Shown here: positions 19,160 to 29,588 of the stretch, piece by piece
Layout of the letters: each line of letters opens with the position of its first letter
Numbering within the stretch: the first letter of the stretch is position 1
Source: Tritrichomonas foetus
Taxonomy: Eukaryota > Parabasalia > Tritrichomonadida > Tritrichomonadidae
Assembly (NCBI GenBank): GCA_001839685.1
Contig: MLAK01000549.1
Span: 191,353 to 239,468 of the forward strand
Length of the DNA: 48,116 nucleotides
Reading direction: 5' to 3'
Translations under genes and position numbers: made by a program
The notes under the pieces: generated by a model
What the model saw: the letters and a program-made list of their open reading frames with translations, nothing else
Database searches by the model: none
Told to the model about the DNA's origin: nothing

Positions 19160-20794
19160 ATGATAGAAATCAATGATATTTCATATGAGCTTAATGATGA
19201 TGATTGTACAGCAGTAGTAACAAGTTCACCAAAAGCAACTGGTGATATTTTAATTCCAACTTTTGTGCTAAATAACAATTCACAATATTTTGTCACAAAA
19301 ATTCTGAGTTTTTCTTTTTCATGGGCAAAAATAAATTCTATTTCATTCCCAAGTGATTCTCATGTTTATGAATTTGAACCATATTTTTTATCGAATTCAT
19401 CAATTCGAAAATTAACAATTCCTCCAAAAGTGACTTCACTCAATGAGTTTTGGAATTTTGGAGCAGAATATTTAGCTACTGTTGACACAAGTTTAAATCC
19501 AAATTTTATTGTAGAAGATGGAATATTATTCAACAAAGAAAAAAATGTGATTTATTATGTTTTCAAAGACATTCATAAAATTGTTATTCCTAATTCTGTC
19601 AAAACTATTAAAGCAAGAGCTTGTTATCGTGGTTGTTTAAAAGAACTTTCTTTTGAAAATACTGAATTTTCAAACCTCGAAGAAATTGAAAAAGATGCTT
19701 TTTCTTTCTGCTTTTTAAAAAGAGTGGATTTGCCAAAATCTTTGAAAAAAATTGGGCAAGGAGCTTTTAGTGGAAATTCTACACTTGAAGTTGTGAATGC
19801 TGATCAAAATTTAACTGAGATTGGTGAAACTGCTTTTAAGGATTGTAATCTTGTGAACATGAATTTAAAAAGTGAAAAAATAGGAACCAAATGCTTTGAA
19901 GGAAATTCTTCAATCTCAATTTCTGTTTCATCTAAAGATACGAATAGTATTCAATCATTAAATAACGAAGAATTGGAAAATAACATAATAAGGAATCCGA
20001 AGAAGAAAGAGTTTCAACAGCCTTCTCTTGAAACAAAAGTGAAAAATTTATATTTGAGCTTAGAAGCGAAAATTAAAGAAAATGAACTATTGAAAGAAGA
20101 AATTGTTGTTTTGAAAAAACTGAAAGAAGAATCTGATTCGAATAATTTAATTTATAAAAATGAAATAGAAAAAGTCACAAAGCTTAATTTAGATCTTCAC
20201 AATCAAAACAAAGAATTTGAGAAACTTCTTGAAAATCAAAAACTCATCAATGAAAAACTAATGGCAGAGAAAAGCTCGAATGAAAAAAATCCAAATCAGA
20301 ATTTGATAAATAAAGAATCACTAGAAAATGAAAATAATAAGAATAAAAATAATTCAAATATTTGCTCAGATAAAACACAGAATCATGTAACAAACGAAGA
20401 ATTCGAAAAAATGAAAAATGAATTAGCTGCATTGACATCAAAAGTAAAAGAATTTTCCAATGTTAATTGCCAACTTTCTAAAGATAATAAAATGCTGCAA
20501 AGCATAGTCAAAAATTTGAAAATTGAAATTGAAACAGATAAAAAAGTGCGAGAAAATGAAAACCTAATTCATTCCAAAGAATTCGAAAATTTGAAAGCAA
20601 AAAATTTATCAAATGAAAATCGAATGAAAAATCTTTTGAATGAAAATGAGAAATTGAAAAAATTGATTTCTGTTTATGAAAAAAAAATTTCTCTTTCAGA
20701 ACACGAAATTTCTTTGTTGAATTTGCCAAATAAACGTGAAAAAACTCAAAAGAAAAAAATAGTAATTGATGAATTGCTGAAGGAAATTCCCTAA
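19160..20794 (+). CDS. BspA-type leucine-rich repeat protein with coiled coil
   Basis: 544 aa. Residues ~1-255 are BspA-type (LRR_5) repeats, with units such as IHKIVIPNSVKTIKARAC, LKRVDLPKSLKKIGQGAF and LTEIGETAFKDC. Residues ~280-520 are a long Lys/Glu/Asn-rich coiled coil with only short breaks. No signal peptide or membrane segment is present, so unlike surface BspA proteins it is probably cytoplasmic. BspA-like proteins are among the largest gene families in trichomonads and are often linked to host or bacterial binding, but the coiled-coil tail here argues for an internal scaffold. TCATCATCAA just before the ATG offers Inr-like sequence. The stop is TAAA. Confidence 0.85.
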   Translation: MIEINDISYELNDDDCTAVVTSSPKATGDILIPTFVLNNNSQYFVTKILSFSFSWAKINSISFPSDSHVYEFEPYFLSNSSIRKLTIPPKVTSLNEFWNFGAEYLATVDTSLNPNFIVEDGILFNKEKNVIYYVFKDIHKIVIPNSVKTIKARACYRGCLKELSFENTEFSNLEEIEKDAFSFCFLKRVDLPKSLKKIGQGAFSGNSTLEVVNADQNLTEIGETAFKDCNLVNMNLKSEKIGTKCFEGNSSISISVSSKDTNSIQSLNNEELENNIIRNPKKKEFQQPSLETKVKNLYLSLEAKIKENELLKEEIVVLKKLKEESDSNNLIYKNEIEKVTKLNLDLHNQNKEFEKLLENQKLINEKLMAEKSSNEKNPNQNLINKESLENENNKNKNNSNICSDKTQNHVTNEEFEKMKNELAALTSKVKEFSNVNCQLSKDNKMLQSIVKNLKIEIETDKKVRENENLIHSKEFENLKAKNLSNENRMKNLLNENEKLKKLISVYEKKISLSEHEISLLNLPNKREKTQKKKIVIDELLKEIP

Positions 20795-21115
20795 AAAAAA
20801 TGTTTTGTACTTAACACTGTGAAATTGTAAAATAAACATTATCATGTGAAATTCTTTTGTATTTCTTTTTATTATTATTATTACCACGAATGTCAAATTT
20901 CATTCGAGAAGATCAGATTTGTCACTTTAATAATCATATATTTTAGTCGCAAATCGGATCAACCTAATTACATAATCATAAATTTTACTTTGAGAAGATA
21001 GTTGTGCAAAAATTCATAAGATTATTCTGAAATCATGAAAACAAAATCAAATGAGATGTGTTGAAATATGTATATTTACAAAATATTTAACAAATATGAG
21101 CACAAAATCGGACTA
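20795..21115. other. Convergent intergenic spacer
   Basis: 321 bp between the 3' ends of the LRR gene and the cyclase. A/T runs and a TTATTATTATTA tract only. Confidence 0.45.
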
Positions 21116-23248
21116 TTAATTAATGTTTGGTGGGTTAATCAGATATGTTGACACCTTTCCATTCTTAACTTCGATTTCGCCACGTTCTTTCACATCGAAA
21201 GAACCACCATAAATTAACTCATAAGTTGATCTAGAAATATGAACTTTCATTGGTACTCCATGATGCTCCATTTGTTGTGCCATGTTAATTGTTGGCCCCA
21301 GAATTTCAAATGTTGGCTTTCCAACGCCCAAGACACCTGCAACGATCGGACCTCCAGTATTGATTCCAACACGAATTCTGAGTGTTTGGGATAATTCTTC
21401 ATTCAATTCAATAAGTTGCTCGATTGCTTCGAGTCCGAATTCACAAACCTCTTTGGCATGAGTATTAGGTTGATTAACTTCAGCGAAAATTCCACCAGCT
21501 GCCATATAGCAATCACCAATACATTTAACTTTCGTCATTGTTGAATGTGTTGCCAACATTGCATCAAGTCTCTTAAAGAAGTTATTTAATGTTGACATGA
21601 CTGTTGATGCCGAATTAGATGCGCACCAAGGTGTAAATTCAACAATATCCAAGAAAAGAATTGTAGCCGTTTGAACAGCAAATGAAATATTAGATTCACC
21701 AGCTTGAACTCTTCGAACAAGGTTTGGTGGTAAAATAGAGCTAAGTAAACGATCACTTACAGCTTTTTCTTCTTTTAAGAGCTGATTATGTTTCACCATG
21801 AGTGTTTGATCACGTGCTGTAACGATAGAATATTTATGATGAGCAATTAATGAAACAATGAAGTGCATGCTTTGGTATTCCATATTCATTGTTCTATTGT
21901 CACTTGAAAATAGAGGCTTTAATGGTTCAAATAGAGTTAGATCTGTATTCAATAAATCTTCGCCAAAAATGCGAACAAAAGCACTGTTGGCCTGAAGAAC
22001 AATGTTTCCTTCTTTTGAAATAACACAAACGCAATCAGGCAAGCTTTCAACGACTTGTTTATAAAATTCATTATCACGATTTGCAGTATCAAGTGAATGA
22101 TCACGGAAATCACCACCAATTACGGCCATAATTTTATTGTTTGTAATAACTGCATTTATTGGAACACTTAATAGAAGTTTTAATACATAATGCATGCATA
22201 CTTCATTTCTCTTAGCATGAAATATGGTTGCAAGAACTGCACAGATTGAAAGAATTAAGCATAGAATGATTGCAGGCAAAGAATCAGTAATTTCACTATC
22301 CAATCGAACTCTCATATCATCGACAATACCTTCAAACATTGGATAATAAAAAGTATTATAGAGAGAAACTACTCCATAATACCATAAAATTAATACAGTA
22401 TCATCTCGTGTTGATATTACAACAGATCGATCTAAATCATGTTTTCTCATAATCATTTGTAAACGAGCCTTCATTAAAACAACTTGATATTCGGCTGTAA
22501 AACATTCAATCATTTGAACTTTATTAGTTGGCACAGCATTTTCATCTGCACAAATGGAAGCATTTTCATGTGTTTCAATGCCTTCATTAATTTTTTCAAA
22601 CGGATATTCATCTTCGCCTTCTTTTCCATACATTGCATAATTAAAGTATTCCTCTGATTTTAACATGCGTGCATTCAATCTAGATACCAAGGTGTTAGTA
22701 TTTTTAAAAATTCGTGTTTCCCCAGACATTGTGAAACAAATGTTATTTAGGGCAATTATAGATGCAGTGAAATAAGCATAGGCGCCAGGAATATTATCCA
22801 AATGTGGTGCAACCTTCTTAAACATCTTTATTTCTTCTTTATATAAATTGCAGATCAAAACAATATTAACTACACAAATTATATAAATCAATATGTTTAA
22901 AAACACAAAAATTATAACAGCACCTAAACGGAATGAACTATTATCTGACCAAGTTGAAAAGATTTTGAGAATATTGTCTTCTTGTTTATTCACTTCAACA
23001 ATTTCTCCACTGTTACTATCATTGACCAAACCTCTAGAAGTATCATCCTTTCCGTCGTCTGACATATCATCTTTCTTTAAGATTCTTAAACCTTCAGCAA
23101 CTTGAGAAACGACATTTTTAGGTAAAGATGAAAGACATTTAAATACAATATTCTTATCGTTAGCTAGCATCCTCATTTCAATGAATGTAATTATTATAAT
23201 AATGATGAAGTAAGCTAATATAAAACTTATTTCTATATATAAGACCAT
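21116..23248 (-). CDS. Class III adenylate cyclase, C-terminal part (membrane-PAS-cyclase)
   Basis: 710 aa from the first ATG; the frame is open back to 23353. Membrane helices lie at ~1-23, ~108-133 and ~330-352. A PAS-like domain follows (VVESLPDCVCVIS, ~395-450), then a class III catalytic domain (~525-705). Both metal aspartates are present (FLDIVEFT and KCIGDCYM). The base-contacting pair is Lys (VKCIGD) and Glu (FEILG), closer to adenylate than guanylate cyclase. The catalytic Arg of the NxxxR motif is Gln here (NMAQQM). Trichomonads carry many ~1,500-aa receptor cyclases of this form; the missing N-terminal half is encoded in the same frame immediately upstream after one TGA. Confidence 0.88.
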   Translation of the reverse strand: MVLYIEISFILAYFIIIIIITFIEMRMLANDKNIVFKCLSSLPKNVVSQVAEGLRILKKDDMSDDGKDDTSRGLVNDSNSGEIVEVNKQEDNILKIFSTWSDNSSFRLGAVIIFVFLNILIYIICVVNIVLICNLYKEEIKMFKKVAPHLDNIPGAYAYFTASIIALNNICFTMSGETRIFKNTNTLVSRLNARMLKSEEYFNYAMYGKEGEDEYPFEKINEGIETHENASICADENAVPTNKVQMIECFTAEYQVVLMKARLQMIMRKHDLDRSVVISTRDDTVLILWYYGVVSLYNTFYYPMFEGIVDDMRVRLDSEITDSLPAIILCLILSICAVLATIFHAKRNEVCMHYVLKLLLSVPINAVITNNKIMAVIGGDFRDHSLDTANRDNEFYKQVVESLPDCVCVISKEGNIVLQANSAFVRIFGEDLLNTDLTLFEPLKPLFSSDNRTMNMEYQSMHFIVSLIAHHKYSIVTARDQTLMVKHNQLLKEEKAVSDRLLSSILPPNLVRRVQAGESNISFAVQTATILFLDIVEFTPWCASNSASTVMSTLNNFFKRLDAMLATHSTMTKVKCIGDCYMAAGGIFAEVNQPNTHAKEVCEFGLEAIEQLIELNEELSQTLRIRVGINTGGPIVAGVLGVGKPTFEILGPTINMAQQMEHHGVPMKVHISRSTYELIYGGSFDVKERGEIEVKNGKVSTYLINPPNIN

Positions 23249-23280
23249 TTTATCTATTGTGTCTTTTAATTCTGTGATAT

Positions 23281-23375
23281 AATCTAAAACATATTGACAT
23301 ATTATTAATCCTGATATTTTATAGTGTAAATGATTTTTAGAACAAAGAATTCATCAATCTAAAACATATTGACAT
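23281..23375 (-). repeat. 20-bp direct repeat flanking the stop between the two cyclase halves
   Basis: On the plus strand AATCTAAAACATATTGACAT occurs at 23281-23300 and again at 23356-23375, 75 bp apart. In the coding strand both copies encode CQYVLD in the same frame. A TGA follows directly after the first-translated copy. Confidence 0.9.
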
Positions 23376-25858
23376 GCGTTGGACGCTTGATTTCCTACTT
23401 TTTCTGTATTAATTTGTGTATTTAAAACTCCTTCAGTCTCGAAAATTTTATCATCTATTGGATCATAAGACAAAATATTAGTAATTTGAATTGAAAAATC
23501 CGATAAGATATCAACATATGATTTATTAGAGGCAACTCCATTTCCTTGACTATGATACTCAGTATAAGAAATTGTGTCATGGAACAAAATTGCTCGAGCT
23601 TTATCAATATGCTTATTTCCGACAAGAAAACTCATAAATTCATTCAAATTTTGAAGTGATAGTGTAATTTCCTTGGAGATAAAGCGAAGTTGCTCTTTGG
23701 TTGTATTAGAATAATTAAAAGAAGAAAGATGAAGGTTAGAATAATCAGGAAGGTCAAAGTATGTTTCTCCCAATAGTGGGGAAATGGTATTTTCACCAAC
23801 ATAATGAAGAACAAATGCAGAACATTGGAATAATAAAGTTCGAGTATTCGAAATTGCGTATAAAAAGTCTAAAACGTGATCTTTGTCTTGAATAAAAATG
23901 AAAGAATAAACTATCATTGCACAAATTGGTATAAGCAAGAAAACAAAGAAAAATACAAGTGAAATACAAATGGTAAACTTAACTGATGGAAATCTTAACG
24001 ACTCAATTTTCTCTCTAATGGGTAAACAATGTTCCATTCCTTGAGAAGTAAAGTTTTCATCATCAATTAAATCTGATTCCATTGACATTGACTCACTTTC
24101 ATTCTTTGCCATTTTTCCACCATTGATAAAATTGGGTAAGTTTGTGAAAAATGTCATTCCAAGTTCATGTGCTGAATCAACATTTACTTGGATTCCTCTT
24201 TGAATGAATCTAATTTTTTCGGTCCATTCTGCATAATGAACTTGATCTGATTCAATATCATGAAGATATCTTGCATAAGCACGGGCAGAGAAACGATTAC
24301 TTGGAAACATTGCCATTAATTGATTGAATCCATATTTAGCTTTTTGTGTTGATTGCATTGCTTTGTCTATCGTGTTTTCCATATCTTTGAAATTTCCTTG
24401 TAAAACCAAATCCCATATATTTCTCAATCGTTGTTTACATAAAGTTACGTCTTTGGTTAATTTGTCTAATTTCTTTTTAAGGATTGGAGATAAAGCAGTT
24501 TCTCTTAATCGGTGTAACATCATAATTTGTTGTGATGTTTGTTTCGCTAAAGCTCCTTTAATATTATGTGAATTAATGTTTTTCAAAATCATGTCCAAGG
24601 TTTGCATTTCTTCAGGATAAATTGCAATAAATTTTGCATAATCAAACCATGCATGAATTGAGTTAGGCCAACGATCAACTGCTAATCTAAAAATTGTCCA
24701 ACTTAAACATACCGGATGAGCAGTCAACATTCCATTTAATGCTAAGATTTCAAATTGAGAAGGTGATTTAACTTCATCAAAAACTTCATTTGCTTCATCA
24801 ATTCGATCTAAAAGAGTCAAATGTTTCCTTCTTTTAGAATTTATTGTCAAAATACAAGCCACGTAACCCAATACCAAGCATACAAAAGCAATTATAATAA
24901 AAGTTTCATTTGCTTCCATTTTCAAAATATAGAAAATTAAAGCAACTATGTTAATAAACCAAGAGGCAGTAATTGATGAGAAAACTAAGTTATCTTCAGT
25001 TCGACGAACAAGACTATTATTGTTTAATGTATAAAAATAGAAAAAAGAATAGCCAGGAATCATTATTGCCATTAAAACAAGTGAAGCTATACGATTATTT
25101 ATTTTACTTGCAAGAGACCCTACAAAGGTGACAAATAAAGTACAAAGGACAAAATTATGTTGAAGAGAAGAAGAAACTGTCAAAAATGATGATGGTCTAA
25201 AAATTACAGTTGACGAAGCAACATTAATATAAAACCAAGCATAAAATCCGAGGCTGATGAATGATAAAATAACCATCAAAAGTTGAAAAACTTCAATTGA
25301 GCCATCTGTAATTGATTGTCCAATAATTTCACCTATATATTCAAAAGCAATAGGATGCAAAAGATAGCCAAAAGTTGAGATATAGATATAAAAGAAATTA
25401 ACCACGCCTTTATGAATATGTGCATAGGTGTGGAAATATTGAGCAGAGATAACTAAAAAGAAAACTAAGAAAATATGACAGCAAACATAAAAAATTAAAA
25501 AAAAGGGACCATATTGAGGACGCGTAGTTGGTGGAAGTATATGTGCAAAAACGGATAAAATTGACATAACTTTGAAAGAAATTGAATCTGGATTCCAAAA
25601 ATTTTCGTATTTGGCTACATAAAAAGAAGGCATAATTATTTGAACCATTCGAAAAACTGATATGACGTTTTGTAAAGGTAGCATTGGCGAAAAGCAAGTA
25701 TCAACGTAAGAAACAAGTTCGAAAAGTCGATTTCGTGCAATTTTGTATGTTGATATATCAACCATCCCACCATATTTTGATGTTGAAGAAAGACCACTAA
25801 TTGATAAAGAATTTGATGTAGGAGAAAATGAAGTTGAGGAAACTGAATGCATTGACAT
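23354..25858 (-). CDS. Receptor-cyclase N-terminal part (multi-pass membrane protein)
   Basis: 834 aa ending at TGA 23354-23356. It has about nine hydrophobic helices in the first ~330 residues, a soluble helical segment (~365-575, with LHRLRETALSPILKKKLDKL) and another helix (~632-656). A lumenal or extracellular segment rich in NYSNTT and similar sites ends in NACQYVLD. This is the layout of the sensory half of trichomonad receptor adenylate cyclases, which normally continue into the PAS and cyclase domains. Here one stop codon separates it from those domains in the same frame. It may be a split gene, a pseudogene, or a truncated receptor. The function of the sensory part is unknown. Confidence 0.75.
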   Translation of the reverse strand: MSMHSVSSTSFSPTSNSLSISGLSSTSKYGGMVDISTYKIARNRLFELVSYVDTCFSPMLPLQNVISVFRMVQIIMPSFYVAKYENFWNPDSISFKVMSILSVFAHILPPTTRPQYGPFFLIFYVCCHIFLVFFLVISAQYFHTYAHIHKGVVNFFYIYISTFGYLLHPIAFEYIGEIIGQSITDGSIEVFQLLMVILSFISLGFYAWFYINVASSTVIFRPSSFLTVSSSLQHNFVLCTLFVTFVGSLASKINNRIASLVLMAIMIPGYSFFYFYTLNNNSLVRRTEDNLVFSSITASWFINIVALIFYILKMEANETFIIIAFVCLVLGYVACILTINSKRRKHLTLLDRIDEANEVFDEVKSPSQFEILALNGMLTAHPVCLSWTIFRLAVDRWPNSIHAWFDYAKFIAIYPEEMQTLDMILKNINSHNIKGALAKQTSQQIMMLHRLRETALSPILKKKLDKLTKDVTLCKQRLRNIWDLVLQGNFKDMENTIDKAMQSTQKAKYGFNQLMAMFPSNRFSARAYARYLHDIESDQVHYAEWTEKIRFIQRGIQVNVDSAHELGMTFFTNLPNFINGGKMAKNESESMSMESDLIDDENFTSQGMEHCLPIREKIESLRFPSVKFTICISLVFFFVFLLIPICAMIVYSFIFIQDKDHVLDFLYAISNTRTLLFQCSAFVLHYVGENTISPLLGETYFDLPDYSNLHLSSFNYSNTTKEQLRFISKEITLSLQNLNEFMSFLVGNKHIDKARAILFHDTISYTEYHSQGNGVASNKSYVDILSDFSIQITNILSYDPIDDKIFETEGVLNTQINTEKVGNQASNACQYVLD

Positions 25859-26940
25859 TTCTCCTTTGGTAATTTTTATATTTTATGTTATTTTTTCTAT
25901 TCTCGTCGGTTGTATTGAATCTTTTGTGTATGTCTTTGAATTTTTTGTGTGATGTTCAGAATTTATATAAAATAACGATTTTGATGAGAAGTGTTGAATG
26001 TCAATTCATGCGCAATTCCAATGTAAAATTTACTTAAAGTCTTGTTTCAATATTATCAAAATTCTAGAAGTTTCATAACGAAAATGTGTTATGAAAGAAA
26101 AAATAAAAAGCATTTGAAATAAGAGATTATTGAGTAGATTGAATAATGATTGAATTTTTGCACTCAAAAAGTTTTAATAACGAACTAATAATTTTTTTGA
26201 CAGAGTTTATTTAGAATTATAAATGTTTATGAAACTTTTCAATATCACTAAAGCTATTGGTCAATATTATTGTAAACACAATTGAGTAGTTTTCTCTTTT
26301 GTTTTGACTCCAATAGGCTTAATTTTGATAATATATCATATCTAATTTTTATTAATTGTATTTTTATTATAATTACCATATTTATAACTATTTTGATGAA
26401 ATAATGTTCACAACAGAGAAATCACACAAAAATTCAATTCATTCAAAATCTAATTAATTTCTGAGTAAACAATAACATACAGAATTGAGGAAACCAAATT
26501 TCTCTTTTGGTATAAACTTCGTTTATATCTCATACCATGAATTCCATGGAGTAAAAAGATTATAAAATTGAATAATATTGAAAAATTCAATAAAATGAAT
26601 ATCTGAAACAAGTAAATTTGAGGCAAAATTTTTTCATAACATATAAAAATTGATTATATATTCATAATTGACAAATGATATATGAATTTACTTTCCAGTT
26701 TCTTTCTGTTTTTTTTCATATTTTGGAATTTAATTCAAAAGATTCAATTTCAGTAAAAGGAATATCTTGAGTTATCTTGATTCAATTCATCAGATAAAGT
26801 AATTTCAAAGTGTTATAATAGTAACTAAATTTAATTTACTGGATATCGATAGCATAACCTTTTTTTCCATCGGCGAAAAATGAATATACAAATTCTGAAG
26901 TTATCTGGCCTTTTGTCCTCAATACTTGGCCATTTAAGTT
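25859..26940. other. Divergent intergenic region
   Basis: 1.1 kb, strongly AT-rich, between the cyclase N-terminal part and the BRCT gene. No gene, RNA or clear repeat is seen. CCTTTT at 26910-26915 lies 25-30 nt before the first ATG of the BRCT frame. Confidence 0.45.
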
Positions 26941-28842
26941 ATGAAAAAAAAAAAGCTGAAAGCGGTTAATGAACTTCACTCTTCAAGATACTATCAGAAA
27001 TACTTCTTCTCAAGATCGAATTCTCATTTTCCCTTTTTTTCTCATATGCGTTTCCCCACATTTTATCTTTCGCCATCAATCACAACGAATCTTGACGATG
27101 TCCGACACCTGATTTCAAGATTATCTTTCAAAATGACAGAAGTTTTTTCACCTACACCAGATTCTCTCATAATTGCATCAATAGATGAAGTAATTGATTC
27201 TTTTGAATCCCAAAAGTACGAAATTAGTGATCTTTGCCTTCGCGAGATGATAAATATGCAGATTCCAGAATTTCCAATTCGAAATGACGTTCGCCAAAGA
27301 ATTTCACTTTGCCTTTCACCTCTATGGGCATCTTGTGTCGGTTATCCCACAGACGATATTATCGAAATCAATCGCAAAATATTATTACTCGGGGGAACTT
27401 TTACTCGTGGCTTTTCTGAAAATGTGACTATTGTTATTTCAAAAACTAACGTTTCTCCAAAAGCCATCGAAGCACGTCGAAATGGTCTTCCTATCGTTGG
27501 AAAAGAATGGCTTGATGCTTGCTTTTCAGCAGTCTCCAGGGTGCCACTTTTTGACTTCATTTTACCTCCCTTTCGTGGTGTCACTTTTACTTCATCAGAT
27601 TTGCCACCAAAATTACATCATGAATTAAAAAATCGAGTTGTAAAAGAAGGAGGTACTTGGACAGACGTTTTCAATGATGATGTCACCTATTTGGTCGCTG
27701 AATCTCTCACCAATACCAAAAAAATCGGAATCGCACTTGCCCAAAGTGTACTGATAGTGAAGCCAGATTATATATTTGATCCTTCTCGTTTTGAAGCAAT
27801 AAACTGGTGGGCATTGACAGATACGAAATCCCTCCTTTTTCGTGGAATGGTTTTCTCTGTTCAAAAAAAATGTGCTCATGTCGATGCCATCACTGACACC
27901 ATTATTGCTCACTCTGGAACACTTGGAAACACATCAACACATGTCATAGTCAAGCATGGTTTCAAACTTGAAGCTCAACCAACAACAACAATAATTTCTA
28001 AACAATTCAATAATACACCAAACCAGCAAGATTTGCACCAGGGTAATTGGGATGTGCATCATAATGTAAATGGGAATGTGAAAAATGAACATGATGGTGG
28101 GAAAAGTGAACAAATCAATGATAGAAAAGGAAAGAGAAATAGTAGAAGTATGAATCATAACTTTAACCCAAATAATATTGTTTTTGTAACACCTGAGTGG
28201 TTTTGGGCATGCGTTGAATCCAAAACTTTATTAAATACAAATCTTTCTCCTCTTTATTCGCCACTCCCTTTTTCAGCACCAATTGAAGGAATCACAAATG
28301 TCACCTTTTTTTTATCAAATCTTGGAGATGAGCAGAGGAAAACAACAGCATGTTTAATTCGAGAAGCAGGAGGAATTCCTATTTTTCGTCTTACTGAAAA
28401 TGTGAAATTCATCATTGCTGAAGAATATAATAATGATTTGTTTAAATTGGAAATGAAGCGAAAAGCGTCTGTTGTTTCACCAAATTTTGTTTTAATGGCA
28501 TTAAAAACTGGAACTATTCCACAAGTAAATCAATTTCAAGTCGAAGGAAGGGTTAAAAAAGATATGATGAAGAAAATTTGTAAGTTTATTTGTAGTAAAT
28601 CAAACTTACAAGTTCAACCTCAAATACAAGAAGCTCCAGAAGTGCCTGTTGATCTTGAAAGAACTGATCTTGAAACTTTTACACAAGAATTAACATCAAC
28701 ACCAAACGAAGTTGCTATTGAAGTAAAGTATGACTCACAACCATGTACGCAGAATCAGAATCTAATTCAAACAAATAATGAAGAAGATCCATTCTTGACG
28801 GCACTTCAATCTGGCACGCAACAGCAAGAACGCGAATATTAA
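26941..28842 (+). CDS. TopBP1/Dpb11-like multi-BRCT protein
   Basis: Up to 633 aa. About four BRCT-like repeats can be traced by glycine and tryptophan landmarks: LLLGGTFTRGFSENVTIVIS...GKEWLDACF (~145-190), GVTFTSSDL...VVKEGGTWTDVFNDDVTYLV (~205-265), LFRGMVFSV...FVTPEWFWACVES (~295-425, split by a His/Asn-rich insert), and GITNVTFFLSNL...REAGGIPIFRL...VSPNFVLMAL (~440-525). Tandem BRCTs of this sort bind phosphoproteins in DNA-damage and replication-initiation complexes. The start is uncertain. ATGs at 26941, 27046 and 27133 are all in frame; a TCATTT Inr at 27024 favours 27046, and the first ~64 residues look non-conserved. C-terminal tail is Thr/Gln-rich. Confidence 0.8.
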   Translation: MKKKKLKAVNELHSSRYYQKYFFSRSNSHFPFFSHMRFPTFYLSPSITTNLDDVRHLISRLSFKMTEVFSPTPDSLIIASIDEVIDSFESQKYEISDLCLREMINMQIPEFPIRNDVRQRISLCLSPLWASCVGYPTDDIIEINRKILLLGGTFTRGFSENVTIVISKTNVSPKAIEARRNGLPIVGKEWLDACFSAVSRVPLFDFILPPFRGVTFTSSDLPPKLHHELKNRVVKEGGTWTDVFNDDVTYLVAESLTNTKKIGIALAQSVLIVKPDYIFDPSRFEAINWWALTDTKSLLFRGMVFSVQKKCAHVDAITDTIIAHSGTLGNTSTHVIVKHGFKLEAQPTTTIISKQFNNTPNQQDLHQGNWDVHHNVNGNVKNEHDGGKSEQINDRKGKRNSRSMNHNFNPNNIVFVTPEWFWACVESKTLLNTNLSPLYSPLPFSAPIEGITNVTFFLSNLGDEQRKTTACLIREAGGIPIFRLTENVKFIIAEEYNNDLFKLEMKRKASVVSPNFVLMALKTGTIPQVNQFQVEGRVKKDMMKKICKFICSKSNLQVQPQIQEAPEVPVDLERTDLETFTQELTSTPNEVAIEVKYDSQPCTQNQNLIQTNNEEDPFLTALQSGTQQQEREY

Positions 28843-28936
28843 TACTATTCGTCAATTTCATTATGTAATGATAGTAAAGTTTTGAACCTTAGAAAAATGA
28901 CGATTATCTCCATTTTTTTCTACTTTCTCCATTTTT

Positions 28937-29588
28937 TCAGTTAATTCTTATCGCCAATTTGTAATTGAACATTCATATTCTTCAATACTTTTTTAAAGAA
29001 ATTTGGAAAGACACAAAAATTATATTTGAGCCGCAAATCGAAAATTTACTAGACTTCACAATTAAAAATCTCAACCTTTCGAAGCAGAAATTATACAAAA
29101 ACAATTCTTGAAGATCAATTTCCTAATGTTAGATTCGAACTCATTTTCTGTTTGTCCAAATGTGAATGTTTTGTTACAGTTTCAATGAATAATTTATCGG
29201 ATTTTGATACTATTATCAAAGGTACACAAAGTGGAAAAATCTCAGATAATGTAATATCCGTTCAACGTTTATCTTAGATATCTTCAATATTGTAGAAAGA
29301 TATGAACACGAATCTGAAACATTCGCGAATTTTGGCATTTTTCGCCGTATAAAAATGATAAACAGAACTATCAATTGTATTAATTTAAATATTGGTATCG
29401 TATCATATAAGGAAAATGAATTTGCTGAAAAATATCTTGCTTCTGTTATTGATGGTTTCGCTGTCAAGAAATACGTTCAAAATGATATGGCTATAATTGA
29501 GACAATGGTATCAACAATTACGCAAGTCATTGAAGGTGATGATATGCTAACAGAAACACCATCTTGTGCTATTTGGGAACCTGATTAA
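28937..29588 (+). pseudogene. Frameshifted remnant of an unidentified gene
   Basis: Protein-like sequence can be followed across changing frames: 28937-28996, then 28986-29111 (FFKEIWKDTKIIFEPQ), then 29053-29277 (EDQFPNVRFELIFCLSK), then 29250-29588 (ending TETPSCAIWEPD, TAA). The second and fourth pieces share a frame, and the third is shifted, so at least three frame changes are needed. I see no splice signals of the trichomonad type at the joints. I recognise no family. It lies just downstream of the BRCT gene on the same strand but is too far to be its tail. Confidence 0.4.

Noticed and set aside
23249..23353. A trichomonad intron between the two cyclase halves
   Set aside because: Removing 75 nt at any phase of the direct repeat gives no GT...AG pair, and there is no GTATGT or CTAAC-CACAG signal.
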